Of a stretch of DNA of 64,000 bases, positions 1 through 7,884 are shown in pieces. The first letter of the stretch is position 1. Each line of letters begins with the position of its first letter. The notes below the pieces were generated by a model. That model was not told the DNA's origin, ran no database searches, and saw only the letters and a list, made by a program, of their open reading frames with translations. A program made the translations under genes and the position numbers. Source of the DNA: Nitrospinaceae bacterium (lineage in GTDB: Bacteria; Nitrospinota; Nitrospinia; Nitrospinales; VA-1); NCBI GenBank assembly GCA_021604505.1, contig BQJC01000003.1, positions 534,439 to 598,438 of the forward strand. Reading direction: 5' to 3'.

Positions 1-1
1 C

Positions 2-340
2 ACCGAAGTCAGAGGACTCAATGTAAAAACGGGAGTCCCCATGTCGATAATCATAGACGATGAAGAAATCCGGGAAGCCATGAAAGAACCCCTCGCCACC
101 ATCATTTCCGTTGTGCTCAAAGCCCTGGAAAAAGTTCCCCCTGAGCTGTCCGCCGATATCCATTCAAACGGCATCTATCTGACCGGCGGAGGCGCTCTCA
201 TCCGCGGCCTCGACAAGCTGGTCGAAGAAAAAACCACCCTCAAGGTTTATATTCCCGAAGACCCCCTTCTAAGCATCTGCAAAGGCGCCGGCGCCATTCT
301 GGACAATTTTTACGAAATGAAAAAAGTTTGTATCAATTGA
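2..340 (+). CDS. mreB: Rod shape-determining protein MreB, C-terminal part (5' end outside window)
   Basis: This is the last 112 residues of MreB, the actin-like ATPase that forms membrane-associated filaments and directs lateral cell-wall synthesis in rod-shaped cells. The reading frame is open from base 2, so the gene starts before the window; the internal ATG at 41 is not the true start. The segment EIREAMKEPL, the phrase LEKVPPELSADI and the nucleotide-binding loop LTGGGALIRGLDKL followed by PEDPLLSICKGAG match the C-terminal lobe of MreB closely. The usual mreC/mreD partners do not follow; a small zinc-ribbon gene comes next after about 70 bases. MreB is distinguished from FtsA and DnaK by the GGGALIRGLD and EDPL motifs. 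Confidence 0.92.
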   Translation, partial: TEVRGLNVKTGVPMSIIIDDEEIREAMKEPLATIISVVLKALEKVPPELSADIHSNGIYLTGGGALIRGLDKLVEEKTTLKVYIPEDPLLSICKGAGAILDNFYEMKKVCIN

Positions 341-409
341 CGGCATTTGGAGTAAAATACCGGAAACAATTTTACTCATTTGCGGGGGCGGTACGATCCC
401 CGGATCGAA

Positions 410-742
410 ATGGAAACTGATAAAAACCGTTCTTGCGAGGAATGCCAAACCCCGGTAGACACCCTTCCCACCCTGGTGGAGTTTGAAGGGCAGGAGATAT
501 TTCTGTTCGATCCCGTGGTTTGTAAAAGTTGCCTGCTGGATCTTTGCAAGAACCATTCAGCCGTCTGTGAAAATTGCGGTGGATTGATCCCGCCCTACAC
601 TCAGGTCGGGGTTCTAAAGGGCGATCTGGGGCAAAAACGTTATGTCCACCTGAATTCCACCTGTTCCACCGTTGGCAGCGCTTTTTACGGTTACCTGGGT
701 AAGGGTAAACTTCATCACTTTATAGAAATCGAAGCATGTTAG
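410..742 (+). CDS. Small cysteine-rich zinc-ribbon protein, function unknown
   Basis: This is a 110-residue soluble protein with several CxxC knuckles: CEEC near residue 9, CKSC followed by another Cys around the middle, and CENC shortly after. This looks like one or two structural zinc sites. I do not recognise a family. The ATG at 410 is preferred; a TTG thirty bases upstream would also keep the frame but has no better ribosome site. The stop codon overlaps the start of the next gene, a [2Fe-2S] ferredoxin (ATGTTAG at 736-742), so the two are probably translationally coupled and may act together, for example in iron-sulfur or electron-transfer chemistry. That link is inference from position only. 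Confidence 0.6.
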   Translation: METDKNRSCEECQTPVDTLPTLVEFEGQEIFLFDPVVCKSCLLDLCKNHSAVCENCGGLIPPYTQVGVLKGDLGQKRYVHLNSTCSTVGSAFYGYLGKGKLHHFIEIEAC

Positions 743-1026
743 AAATTCAATTTGAAAACCAGAAAAGAACCATCAAAGTCGAGCCTGGGGCCAACCTGCG
801 GGAAGCGGCCATAGCAAATAAATTGAGCGTCTACCCTCATATTCTCAAAATTTTGAACTGTAGAGGCCGGGGATTGTGCACTTCCTGCAAGGTTGAAATC
901 GTATCCGGCAATGTGGACCCGAGAAACGACGTTGAAAATGAAAAGCTCGGCAAAAAAGCCCCGAATATTCGTCTGGCCTGCCAGGTCACTGTAAACGACC
1001 ATCTGGTGGTGCGCACCCACGTGTAG
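736..1026 (+). CDS. [2Fe-2S] ferredoxin, adrenodoxin/plant-like fold
   Basis: This is a 96-residue protein with the pattern C42-x5-C48-x2-C51-x30-C82, inside the typical context CRGRGLCTSC and RLACQV. This is the ligand set of fdx/adrenodoxin-type [2Fe-2S] ferredoxins, which carry single electrons between soluble reductases and acceptors in the cytoplasm. There is no signal peptide. It overlaps the preceding zinc-ribbon gene by seven bases and is followed by about 200 bases with no gene. A role in Fe-S cluster assembly is possible, because a NifU-type protein lies about 1 kb downstream, but no isc or hsc genes are present to confirm it. Confidence 0.85.
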   Translation: MLEIQFENQKRTIKVEPGANLREAAIANKLSVYPHILKILNCRGRGLCTSCKVEIVSGNVDPRNDVENEKLGKKAPNIRLACQVTVNDHLVVRTHV

Positions 1027-1233
1027 AAACTCGCCAAACTCCTTTTCCCTCAAAGCCCTGAAAAACCGAAACCCAGGCCTTTTCATACCAATCTACCCGG
1101 TTGCGCGGCCCTCTTCTCCCCAGCCATAATCCCCAGGTTTTTCGTTAAAATCCGCTTAAAATTTAAATTTAGAAAGAGTTCAAAACCATTTGACAATCCG
1201 GGGTTGGCATTTCAAAATAATCAGTAACCGCTT

Positions 1234-1692
1234 ATGGAAAAAAACCTGTTGAATAAGATTCACCAACACGCGCTGAAGGAATACCCCTTTGAATGTTGCG
1301 GTGTTGTGATTGGAAAACCGGAAAATGACCATGACGATATTTTGTTCCCTTGCACCAATATTCAAAATCAGCTACACGAAAAGGACCCCAAAAATTACCC
1401 AAGGGATGCAAAAACAGCGTTTAACATCGAGTCTACCGAGTTGTTAAAAATTGAAAATGAGGCCCGCACCAGAGGAATGGTGATCAAGACGTTTTATCAT
1501 TCCCATCCGGATCACGATGCCTATTTCTCGGAAGAGGATAAAAAACAGGCGTTATTTGGCGACGAACCTTGGTATCCTGATGCCAACCATCTGGTCGTTT
1601 CGGTGTATAATAAACAGATAAAAGACCAGGCCTTATTTGCCTGGGAGCCTGAGAAAAAAGTCTTTGAACGACAAAAAGACTTGAACTTATAA
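1234..1692 (+). CDS. JAMM/MPN+ metallopeptidase (Mov34/PAD-1 family)
   Basis: This 152-residue protein carries the complete JAMM zinc signature: a glutamate in the context PFECCG (E20) and HSHPDHDAYFSEED, in which H89, H91 and D102 fit H-x-H-x7-S-x2-D. Prokaryotic members of this compact family cleave isopeptide or C-terminal bonds next to small ubiquitin-like/sulfur-carrier proteins (for example Mec-type proteins that release cysteine from a CysO-like carrier). No ThiS/MoaD-like partner is visible beside it, so the substrate is unknown. It is followed after about 40 bases by a ferredoxin with its own strong ribosome site. The function call rests on the motif; the sulfur-carrier link is inference. 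Confidence 0.85.
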   Translation: MEKNLLNKIHQHALKEYPFECCGVVIGKPENDHDDILFPCTNIQNQLHEKDPKNYPRDAKTAFNIESTELLKIENEARTRGMVIKTFYHSHPDHDAYFSEEDKKQALFGDEPWYPDANHLVVSVYNKQIKDQALFAWEPEKKVFERQKDLNL

Positions 1693-1719
1693 TAGTAATC
1701 ATTTCAAAACCTTTTTTAA

Positions 1720-1989
<270 letters not shown>

Positions 1990-2015
1990 CGTTTAAGAAA
2001 GGAAAACAGATCATT

Positions 2016-2249
2016 ATGGATCCGGGCATGCAGGACGAAGTAGAAATTGTTCTCGAGACTCTCAGGCCCTCACTGATGGCCGATGGCGGGAACGTGGAAT
2101 TGGTGGACATTGACGACGGCGTGGTTAAGCTTCGCCTGGTCGGTTCCTGCAGTTCCTGCTCCAGCTCGACCATGACCCTGAAAATGGGTATCGAACGCGC
2201 CTTGAAAAAAGCCATTCCCATGGTACGCTGTATAGAAGCTGTAGAATAA
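2016..2249 (+). CDS. NifU C-terminal domain protein (Nfu-type Fe-S scaffold/carrier)
   Basis: This is a 77-residue stand-alone Nfu domain. Nfu proteins carry a [4Fe-4S] cluster bridged between two subunits through a CxxC pair and deliver it to apo-enzymes. Here the motif is C45-S-S-C48 in the context VGSCSSCSSS, preceded by the typical LRPSLMADGGNVELV. The open frame extends upstream through the ferredoxin gene, but the ATG at 2016 is the sensible start: it lies after the ferredoxin stop and has aaggaaaa about nine bases upstream. It sits between a ferredoxin and a thioredoxin-like gene. Confidence 0.92.
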   Translation: MDPGMQDEVEIVLETLRPSLMADGGNVELVDIDDGVVKLRLVGSCSSCSSSTMTLKMGIERALKKAIPMVRCIEAVE

Positions 2250-2256
2250 TAATGGA

Positions 2257-2829
2257 ATGCGTCTCCCCTGGAGGACATTCCCTTCTATCCAAGTGAGAAG
2301 GCCCTTGATATCGAATTCCGCTAAAAAATATCTTTTTTTTCCGATTCTGGCGATCACGGCCCTGCTGGTTTTTGGCAGCACAGAGGCCCCGGCCACGGAA
2401 GATGTCCGCGCAGGAAATTTCACCTTAAAATCTTTACAAGGTGAGGCGATCAGTCTCGACCAATATAAAGGCAAGTATCTGCTCATCAATTTCTGGGCGA
2501 CCTGGTGCGGTCCCTGCAAGGTAGAAATGCCGTCCCTGGAGGCGTTGTACCAGCGTTACAAAACCAAAAATTTCGATGTCCTCGCCATTTCTAACGACAT
2601 GTTTGGGAAAACGGTGGTGGAACCTTATGTCAAAGCGAATAACCTCTCATTCACTGTTTTACTCGACAATCAACTGAAGGTGAGCTACCAGTTCGGGGTG
2701 ATCAGCCTGCCCACCACCTTCCTGATCGATCCTCAGGGCAACATCATTGGCGCCAAGCAGGGCGCCGAAGACTGGACCGAACCCGAGACGCTTTCATACT
2801 TCGAACACCTGCTCAATCAAAAAGGTTGA
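2257..2829 (+). CDS. TlpA/ResA-like periplasmic thioredoxin
   Basis: This thioredoxin-fold protein has the active-site sequence WCGPC (C84, C87), a cis-proline region SLPTTFLIDPQGNI, and an N-terminal hydrophobic stretch (YLFFPILAITALLVF, about residues 25-40) acting as signal peptide or anchor. TlpA/ResA proteins keep apocytochrome CxxCH cysteines reduced, or otherwise deliver reductant in the periplasm. The annotated ATG at 2257 gives a long N-terminus before the hydrophobic stretch; an in-frame GTG at 2293 would give a more normal signal peptide, so the start is uncertain. The stop is 54 bases before the ATG of a CcdA-domain protein, the usual electron donor for such thioredoxins, which supports a shared disulfide-reduction pathway serving the many cytochromes c in this window. 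Confidence 0.85.
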   Translation: MRLPWRTFPSIQVRRPLISNSAKKYLFFPILAITALLVFGSTEAPATEDVRAGNFTLKSLQGEAISLDQYKGKYLLINFWATWCGPCKVEMPSLEALYQRYKTKNFDVLAISNDMFGKTVVEPYVKANNLSFTVLLDNQLKVSYQFGVISLPTTFLIDPQGNIIGAKQGAEDWTEPETLSYFEHLLNQKG

Positions 2830-2882
2830 TCCCGGGTCCAACCCGTTGCATCCAAACCCTATACGGTCCATTGCAATTCATC

Positions 2883-4664
2883 ATGAAAATGAACACATTC
2901 CGACAATTCCTGTTTTTAGCAACCCTCATTGCTTTGTTGACAGGGTCGCGTGCCGCCGCCGAAAATGCGAGAGTCAATCCCCTGGAATCCCAGATGGTTC
3001 TTATTCCCGCCGGGCATTTTATTTTTGGGACGGACCAGACCGACGAAACCGCCGACGCGCTTTCCATGGGAATTCCCAAACCCTGGTACGCCGATGAATC
3101 GCCGGAAGTAAAAATTTTCCTCAAAGGGTTCTACATCGACCAGTTTGAAGTGACCAACGATCGATACAAGATTTATGTGGACGATACCGGGGCCATCCCG
3201 CCAGGCAACTGGGAAAATAACACCTATCCGAAAGGACAGGGCAAACATCCCGTCGTCTGGGTGACCTGGTACGATGCCTCGAATTTTTGCCAATGGGCCG
3301 GAAAGCGCCTGCCTTCCGAAAAACAATGGGAGCGGGTGGCGCGAGGCAACGAAGGAAACCGATACCCCTGGGGTAACACGTTTGACCTGAAATTTGCCCA
3401 TTTGGCCCATACAGCCGGGCAAAAACTGCAACTCTCGGCGGTCGGCTCTTTCGCTGAAGGGGCCAGCCCAAACGGCGTACACGATTTGATCGGCAATGCC
3501 TGGGAGTGGGTTGACGACGATTATCAACCCTATAAAGGCAGCACCTATCAAAACGATTCTTACAGCCGGGGCTTCAAGGTGATCCGCGGACATTCCGCCA
3601 GCGACATCGGTCATTTTCCCGGCGCCATGTATCTGTCCGCCATGGAAAAATTTGCCCGCAGTGGCTACCGGCAATTCGCCGACCCGGACGAACCCGCGCC
3701 GGATGTCGGTTTTCGTTGCGTGAGCCAGGAAAAACCCGCCGCCATGCTGCAAACCGCTTCCGCAAAAGATGCGTTCACCAACGCTTCGAAATCCCAACCA
3801 GGAACAACTGCCACAGACGCACAAACGCCAACGGGGACCTCACTTCAGACATCCCAAAGCGAAAAAAAGGCTTTCAGTCCCTTTCAAGCCAAACCCGTTC
3901 TTCCGCAATCAGGAATCCTGGCTCTGACGTTTCTGGCTTTCGTCGCCGGAGTGTTCAGCTTTCTGTCTCCCTGCACCCTGCCCATATTGCCCGCTTATTT
4001 CGCGGTCACCGCACAGGCCGACCGGGCACGGTTGAGCCTGATGTCGATCGCATTTTTCATTGGGCTTGCCACCCTGTTTGTTCTGATGGGAGCGTCCGCC
4101 AGCCTGCTCGGCCAGGTGCTTCGCGACTACATGTTTTCCCTGGCCACCATCGGAGGAATATTGGTAGCCATTTTCGGCGTGATGACGCTTTTCGGGTTTG
4201 GATTCTCAGGCGCAAACTTCCAGGGAAAGCCCGCTTCCACGTTCTTTGGATTCTTTCTGTTCGGCGCGGCCTTTGCACTGGGCTGGACCCCATGCGTCGG
4301 CCCCATCCTGTCGGGCATTCTGATCCTGGCCGCATCCGATAAAACCGTCTTACAGGGAATGACCTTATTGTTTTGTTATGCCGTCGGTCTCGGACTGCCG
4401 TTGATCATGATCGCAACGTTTTGCGGCCACCTGTCCAAAGACGGCCTCTTCTGGAGAATACTGCGAGGCAAGGGCTGGGAGGTCGCCATCGGCGGCAGAA
4501 TGATTTTTCTGCACACCACCAATTTGTTCAGCGGGCTTCTGCTTATCGCGCTGGGTGTTGCATTGGCAATGGGTTATTTAACCTACATCAACAGCCTGAT
4601 CCCCATCGAACTGCAACTGTGGTTCAGCGAAATTGAAGAAAAGGTTTTGCACCTTTTCATGTAA
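2883..4664 (+). CDS. Fusion of FGE/SUMF1-fold domain with CcdA/DsbD transmembrane domain
   Basis: This 593-residue protein begins with a signal peptide (RQFLFLATLIALLTGS). An FGE-sulfatase (SUMF1) fold follows at roughly residues 35-285, with MVLIPAGHFIFG, DQFEVTNDRYK, VTWYDASNFCQWAGKRLPSEKQWE, GNAWEWVDD and DVGFRC. A Thr/Gln/Ser-rich linker comes next, and then six or so transmembrane helices of the CcdA/DsbD type, with the paired cysteines C364 (FLSPCTLPILP) and C471 (GWTPCVGPIL). CcdA domains carry reducing equivalents from cytoplasmic thioredoxin across the membrane. The FGE part lacks the cysteine pair that catalyses formylglycine formation in true FGE enzymes, so it is probably a binding or structural module. 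ATG 2883 is chosen over 2826 because it starts the signal peptide directly. The upstream TlpA-like thioredoxin is the likely periplasmic partner. Confidence 0.85.
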   Translation: MKMNTFRQFLFLATLIALLTGSRAAAENARVNPLESQMVLIPAGHFIFGTDQTDETADALSMGIPKPWYADESPEVKIFLKGFYIDQFEVTNDRYKIYVDDTGAIPPGNWENNTYPKGQGKHPVVWVTWYDASNFCQWAGKRLPSEKQWERVARGNEGNRYPWGNTFDLKFAHLAHTAGQKLQLSAVGSFAEGASPNGVHDLIGNAWEWVDDDYQPYKGSTYQNDSYSRGFKVIRGHSASDIGHFPGAMYLSAMEKFARSGYRQFADPDEPAPDVGFRCVSQEKPAAMLQTASAKDAFTNASKSQPGTTATDAQTPTGTSLQTSQSEKKAFSPFQAKPVLPQSGILALTFLAFVAGVFSFLSPCTLPILPAYFAVTAQADRARLSLMSIAFFIGLATLFVLMGASASLLGQVLRDYMFSLATIGGILVAIFGVMTLFGFGFSGANFQGKPASTFFGFFLFGAAFALGWTPCVGPILSGILILAASDKTVLQGMTLLFCYAVGLGLPLIMIATFCGHLSKDGLFWRILRGKGWEVAIGGRMIFLHTTNLFSGLLLIALGVALAMGYLTYINSLIPIELQLWFSEIEEKVLHLFM

Positions 4665-4889
4665 CCTCCTTTTTCGCGCACCCTTTTCTTTCGCGATAAG
4701 ACCTTCACAACTCATTGAACCCTAAAAGGTTTTTTTATACAATCATTTCCCATCTTAACCTGTCAACGTTTAGCCAGGTCAAACCTTTCAAGGTTGGCAT
4801 CCCGATAAAAAAGGGTTTTCCCAAAAAGCGGCTGAAAAAATCACCGGGATTTAAAAGGGGATTTTTAACCGGGGGGAATTGTTAACATT

Positions 4890-5417
4890 ATGACTCTCAG
4901 GTATTTTGCATACGGGTCCAATCTTCATCCGGTCCGATTGAAGGAACGCACCCCCTCCTGCAGGCTCATCTCCGTGGCCAAACTTTTCGAACACCGCTTG
5001 TGCTTTCATAAAAAAAGCCGGGACGGCTCAGCAAAAGCCAATGCATTCTATACGGGAAGACCGGCGGATCATGTCATGGGAGTGATTTATGAGATGGATG
5101 GAAGCGATAAAGGGTTACTGGACGAATTTGAGGGCCTGGGGAACGGCTACCTGGACAAAAAGACCATTGTCGAAAACAACACAGGTTCTCAAACCGTGTT
5201 CACCTATGTCGCAGAGGAAAACTATATTTCTGATTCTTTAAACCCATTCATCTGGTATAAGGAATTGGTGTTAAGAGGCGCCAGGTTTCACCAGTTTCCC
5301 GAGGACTATATCAACCAGATCGTAGAGGTTGATCCCATACAAGATCCTGATGACAAACGAAATCAGAAAAATAGATATCTTTTAGAAAAGATGGGAACTA
5401 AAAAACAAATTTTGTGA
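4890..5417 (+). CDS. Gamma-glutamylcyclotransferase-like (GGCT/AIG2 fold) protein
   Basis: This 175-residue cytoplasmic protein opens with YFAYGSNL, the substrate-binding loop of the GGCT fold, and carries LLDEFEGLGNGY, in which E81 is the expected catalytic acid. Enzymes of this fold cyclise gamma-glutamyl compounds, releasing 5-oxoproline and an amine or amino acid. The exact substrate cannot be read from the sequence. A purine-rich site (ggggggaa) precedes the ATG at 4890. The gene stands alone on the plus strand and converges with the dap/msrP operon; 225 bases without a gene precede it. Confidence 0.85.
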   Translation: MTLRYFAYGSNLHPVRLKERTPSCRLISVAKLFEHRLCFHKKSRDGSAKANAFYTGRPADHVMGVIYEMDGSDKGLLDEFEGLGNGYLDKKTIVENNTGSQTVFTYVAEENYISDSLNPFIWYKELVLRGARFHQFPEDYINQIVEVDPIQDPDDKRNQKNRYLLEKMGTKKQIL

Positions 5418-5460
5418 GCCGCTTACAGTTCGAGGTTGTGGCTTCGTGCACCCTTCCCGA

Positions 5461-6180
5461 TCAAGCGTCCATGGCACAACGAAAGCCCAAAAAGTTGAAC
5501 GATGCCGTGGGCTCAATCCAGTTGCGGAAATAGGCCGGGGAAAATTTGATCGTCAAATGCGTCTGCGTCAATCCGCCGCGGATCACCTTGAACATCCCCT
5601 TTTCCGACACCGGCTGCCCTTGATACGTATACCAGTCCTCGGTCCATTCCCAAACATTGTGCCCCATCCCGAAGACCCCGTAAGGGCTGATCCATTCACT
5701 GCGCTTATCGACCGGTTCCACCTGCAACCCTGAGAATCCGTTATTGGGGTGGTCGAAATACAGTTCCCAGGGCCATTTCCGCCCATCCACGCCACGGGCG
5801 GCTTTTTCCCACTCCGTCTCCGTCGGCAGGCGCTTTCCCCTAAACTGGCAATAACTCTCGGCGTTCTGGTGAGTGACCCACGCCACCGGAAGCCTCGCCC
5901 TTTTGGGATCAAAATTATCCGCTGGCTTAAACTCCTGATACTCGCCGCGGCTCACCTCATACCTGTCGATAAAATAGGCGTCCGTCATCACCGTTTGCCC
6001 GCCTTCGGTTTTAGGGTCGTCCGCATGTCCCATGATGAATCCACCGGCGGGAATATAAACCATTCCCTCGGGAACGGTCACTCCCGCCGGAATTTCAACG
6101 GGGATCTGTTCAACTTTGTGGCTGTCGCAGGAAAGAAGGATGAAGCTTAAAAAAAAGACAATACAGGCAACCGGCCTCAT
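5461..6180 (-). CDS. FGE/SUMF1-fold lipoprotein
   Basis: This is a 239-residue lipoprotein: the hydrophobic leader ends in the lipobox LLSC (C18). The mature part is a single FGE-sulfatase fold with MVYIPAGGFIMG, DRYEVSRGEYQEF, VAWVTHQNAESYCQFRGKRLPTETEWE, NVWEWTEDW and a final LGFRCAMDA. As in the FGE-CcdA protein at 2.9-4.7 kb, the two catalytic cysteines of genuine formylglycine-generating enzymes are missing in the C-terminal part; only the structural GFRC cysteine remains. It is the last gene of the minus-strand dap/msrP group, and its start codon overlaps the end of the MsrP-like gene (ATGA at 6177-6180), suggesting the two products work together in the periplasm. Confidence 0.85.
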   Translation of the reverse strand: MRPVACIVFFLSFILLSCDSHKVEQIPVEIPAGVTVPEGMVYIPAGGFIMGHADDPKTEGGQTVMTDAYFIDRYEVSRGEYQEFKPADNFDPKRARLPVAWVTHQNAESYCQFRGKRLPTETEWEKAARGVDGRKWPWELYFDHPNNGFSGLQVEPVDKRSEWISPYGVFGMGHNVWEWTEDWYTYQGQPVSEKGMFKVIRGGLTQTHLTIKFSPAYFRNWIEPTASFNFLGFRCAMDA

Positions 6181-6932
6181 GAGGGCCGTTTGTCGAAGGG
6201 ATGAAACACCTCCCCGCCGTTGATCGGCAGGGGTTTTTTATTGAAATCCAGGGGGTGATCGATCCCCGGCTGAATGGTCCCATCCACCGAGTACGGGCCG
6301 TTTTGCGACCAGTAGTTGCGTTTCCTGGAATCGGTGAATTCCATGCGGGTGATGTATTTGATATTTTTGTAGCCGTATTTGAAGGGCGCGATCAAGCGCA
6401 GAGGAAACCCATGATCCCTGCTCAACGGCTTGCCATTCATTCTGATGACAAAAAGCACCCGGTCCCGTTTCAATTCTTCCAGAGAAAAACTTTCATAGTA
6501 GGAATCCGCCGATTGAAAATAAACGTACTTCGCAGCGGGGTCCGGCTGAACCCGGTCGATCAGTTCTTCAATCCGGAACCCTTCCCACGTCGCCTTGGCG
6601 GACCAGCACTCGACACATTTCAACCGCGAAACCTGGGAGCGCATTTTGAGTCCGAACAGGTCTTCATAGGTCAGGCCAACGGTTTTTTGAACCATGCCAG
6701 TCACAACAAGGGCCCAGTTTTCCACATCGACCCCCAGAAAGGGATTGGCACTGCGGATATGAAAGCCGGGCAGGTCGCGGTTTTGAATGTACTGCTTGGG
6801 GATGTTTTTATCGTTTCGATAGTCCCCGATACCGGAGGCCTTGCGGGGAACCAGGGAGGTGAGCGCGGTCAGGGAAAAGACCTTCAAAAAGGCCCTGCGG
6901 CTGAACTTGAGTTTTGTGAAAGAAAAATCCAT
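6177..6932 (-). CDS. MsrP/YedY-like periplasmic molybdopterin oxidoreductase
   Basis: This 251-residue protein starts with a twin-arginine signal (SRRAFLK at residues 11-17, followed by a hydrophobic stretch), so it is exported folded with its cofactor. The body is the oxidoreductase molybdopterin-binding fold, with C106 in RLKCVECWSAK as the expected molybdenum ligand, and GFPLRLIAPFKYGYKNIKYITRMEF typical of the family. YedY/MsrP reduces methionine sulfoxide residues in periplasmic proteins, taking electrons from the haem membrane protein MsrQ. No msrQ gene lies next to it; instead it overlaps an FGE-fold lipoprotein by four bases. A sulfite-oxidase-like activity is another possibility. Confidence 0.85.
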   Translation of the reverse strand: MDFSFTKLKFSRRAFLKVFSLTALTSLVPRKASGIGDYRNDKNIPKQYIQNRDLPGFHIRSANPFLGVDVENWALVVTGMVQKTVGLTYEDLFGLKMRSQVSRLKCVECWSAKATWEGFRIEELIDRVQPDPAAKYVYFQSADSYYESFSLEELKRDRVLFVIRMNGKPLSRDHGFPLRLIAPFKYGYKNIKYITRMEFTDSRKRNYWSQNGPYSVDGTIQPGIDHPLDFNKKPLPINGGEVFHPFDKRPS

Positions 6933-6980
6933 GCATCCCTCCTTCAGAGGGAAATATTTAATCCGTACAAGCAGTATAAA

Positions 6981-7787
6981 TCACTTCTTCCGGAAACCCA
7001 ACACGTCTTGCATATCGTACAGCCCGACCGGCTGGTTGACGAGCCATTGAGCCGCCCTGACGGCGCCACGGGCAAACGTTTCCCGGCTCTGGGCGCGGTG
7101 GAAAATTTCAAGGTTCTCCCCCATTCCGCCAAACAGCACACGATGCTCGCCGACGATATCTCCCGCCCGAAGCGTGTGAACCCCGATCTCCTTAGGCGTA
7201 CGCTCAGTAATCCCTTGTCGCCCGTAAACGCCCACTTCCTCGATGTTTCGGTGTAGAGCCTCGGCGACAATTTCCGAGATGCGTACCGCCGTGCCGCTGG
7301 GAGCGTCCTTCTTGAACTTGTGATGGGCCTCCACAATTTCCACATCGTAGGCGTCACCCAGAGCTTGCGCCATGTCCCGAACCACTTTGAACAAGACATT
7401 GACCCCGATACTCATGTTCGGCGCCATCACGCATCGGGTCCGTTTGAGCCATTTCTGAATCTGTTGTTTCTGGGACGCTGAAAATCCGGTGGTCCCTATG
7501 ACCAGCGGCTTGATGTGGTCCACCGCAACCCGAAACGTTTCCATACTGCAATCCGGTGTGGTGAAATCGATGACCACATCACAGGATTTCACCGCCGTCT
7601 CAAGGCAATCCCCAACCGCAATATTTTTCTTACCAATCCCCGCCAACTCGCCCACATCACTTCCAACACTGGAGTTGCCAGGGTTTTCCGTTCCGCCGGA
7701 TAACTCGACTCCTTCCGTGTCCTCGATACAGGAAACGATAGTCCGTCCCATCCGGCCGGCGGCTCCGATCACAAGAATTTTGGTCAA
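6981..7787 (-). CDS. dapB: 4-hydroxy-tetrahydrodipicolinate reductase
   Basis: DapB catalyses the NAD(P)H-dependent reduction step after DapA in the lysine/meso-diaminopimelate pathway. The 268-residue protein has the nucleotide-binding loop VIGAAGRMGRTI at the N-terminus, VIDFTTPDC, GTTGFS and the signature EAHHKFKKDAPSGTA with the catalytic His/Lys. Its length is normal for the family. It lies downstream of dapA in a five-gene minus-strand run (dapF, dapA, dapB, msrP-like, FGE lipoprotein), with about 100 bases between dapA and dapB. Confidence 0.96.
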   Translation of the reverse strand: MTKILVIGAAGRMGRTIVSCIEDTEGVELSGGTENPGNSSVGSDVGELAGIGKKNIAVGDCLETAVKSCDVVIDFTTPDCSMETFRVAVDHIKPLVIGTTGFSASQKQQIQKWLKRTRCVMAPNMSIGVNVLFKVVRDMAQALGDAYDVEIVEAHHKFKKDAPSGTAVRISEIVAEALHRNIEEVGVYGRQGITERTPKEIGVHTLRAGDIVGEHRVLFGGMGENLEIFHRAQSRETFARGAVRAAQWLVNQPVGLYDMQDVLGFRKK

Positions 7788-7884
7788 AACTCCCCCTTTG
7801 CCAGTAGTTCGAAACCGGTATTATTTGACACCATTTGAAACTCCAATTACAAGCCATTTTCCGGGTTGGAAATCGGCTGAGCCG

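Noticed and set aside
2916-3824. 302-codon minus-strand frame inside the FGE-CcdA fusion gene
   Set aside because: The plus-strand protein has unmistakable FGE motifs here, so the antisense frame is a by-product.
6201-7256. 351-codon plus-strand frame opposite the msrP-like and dapB genes
   Set aside because: It is antisense to two firmly identified genes, has no recognisable motifs and spans their boundary; it is a shadow frame.
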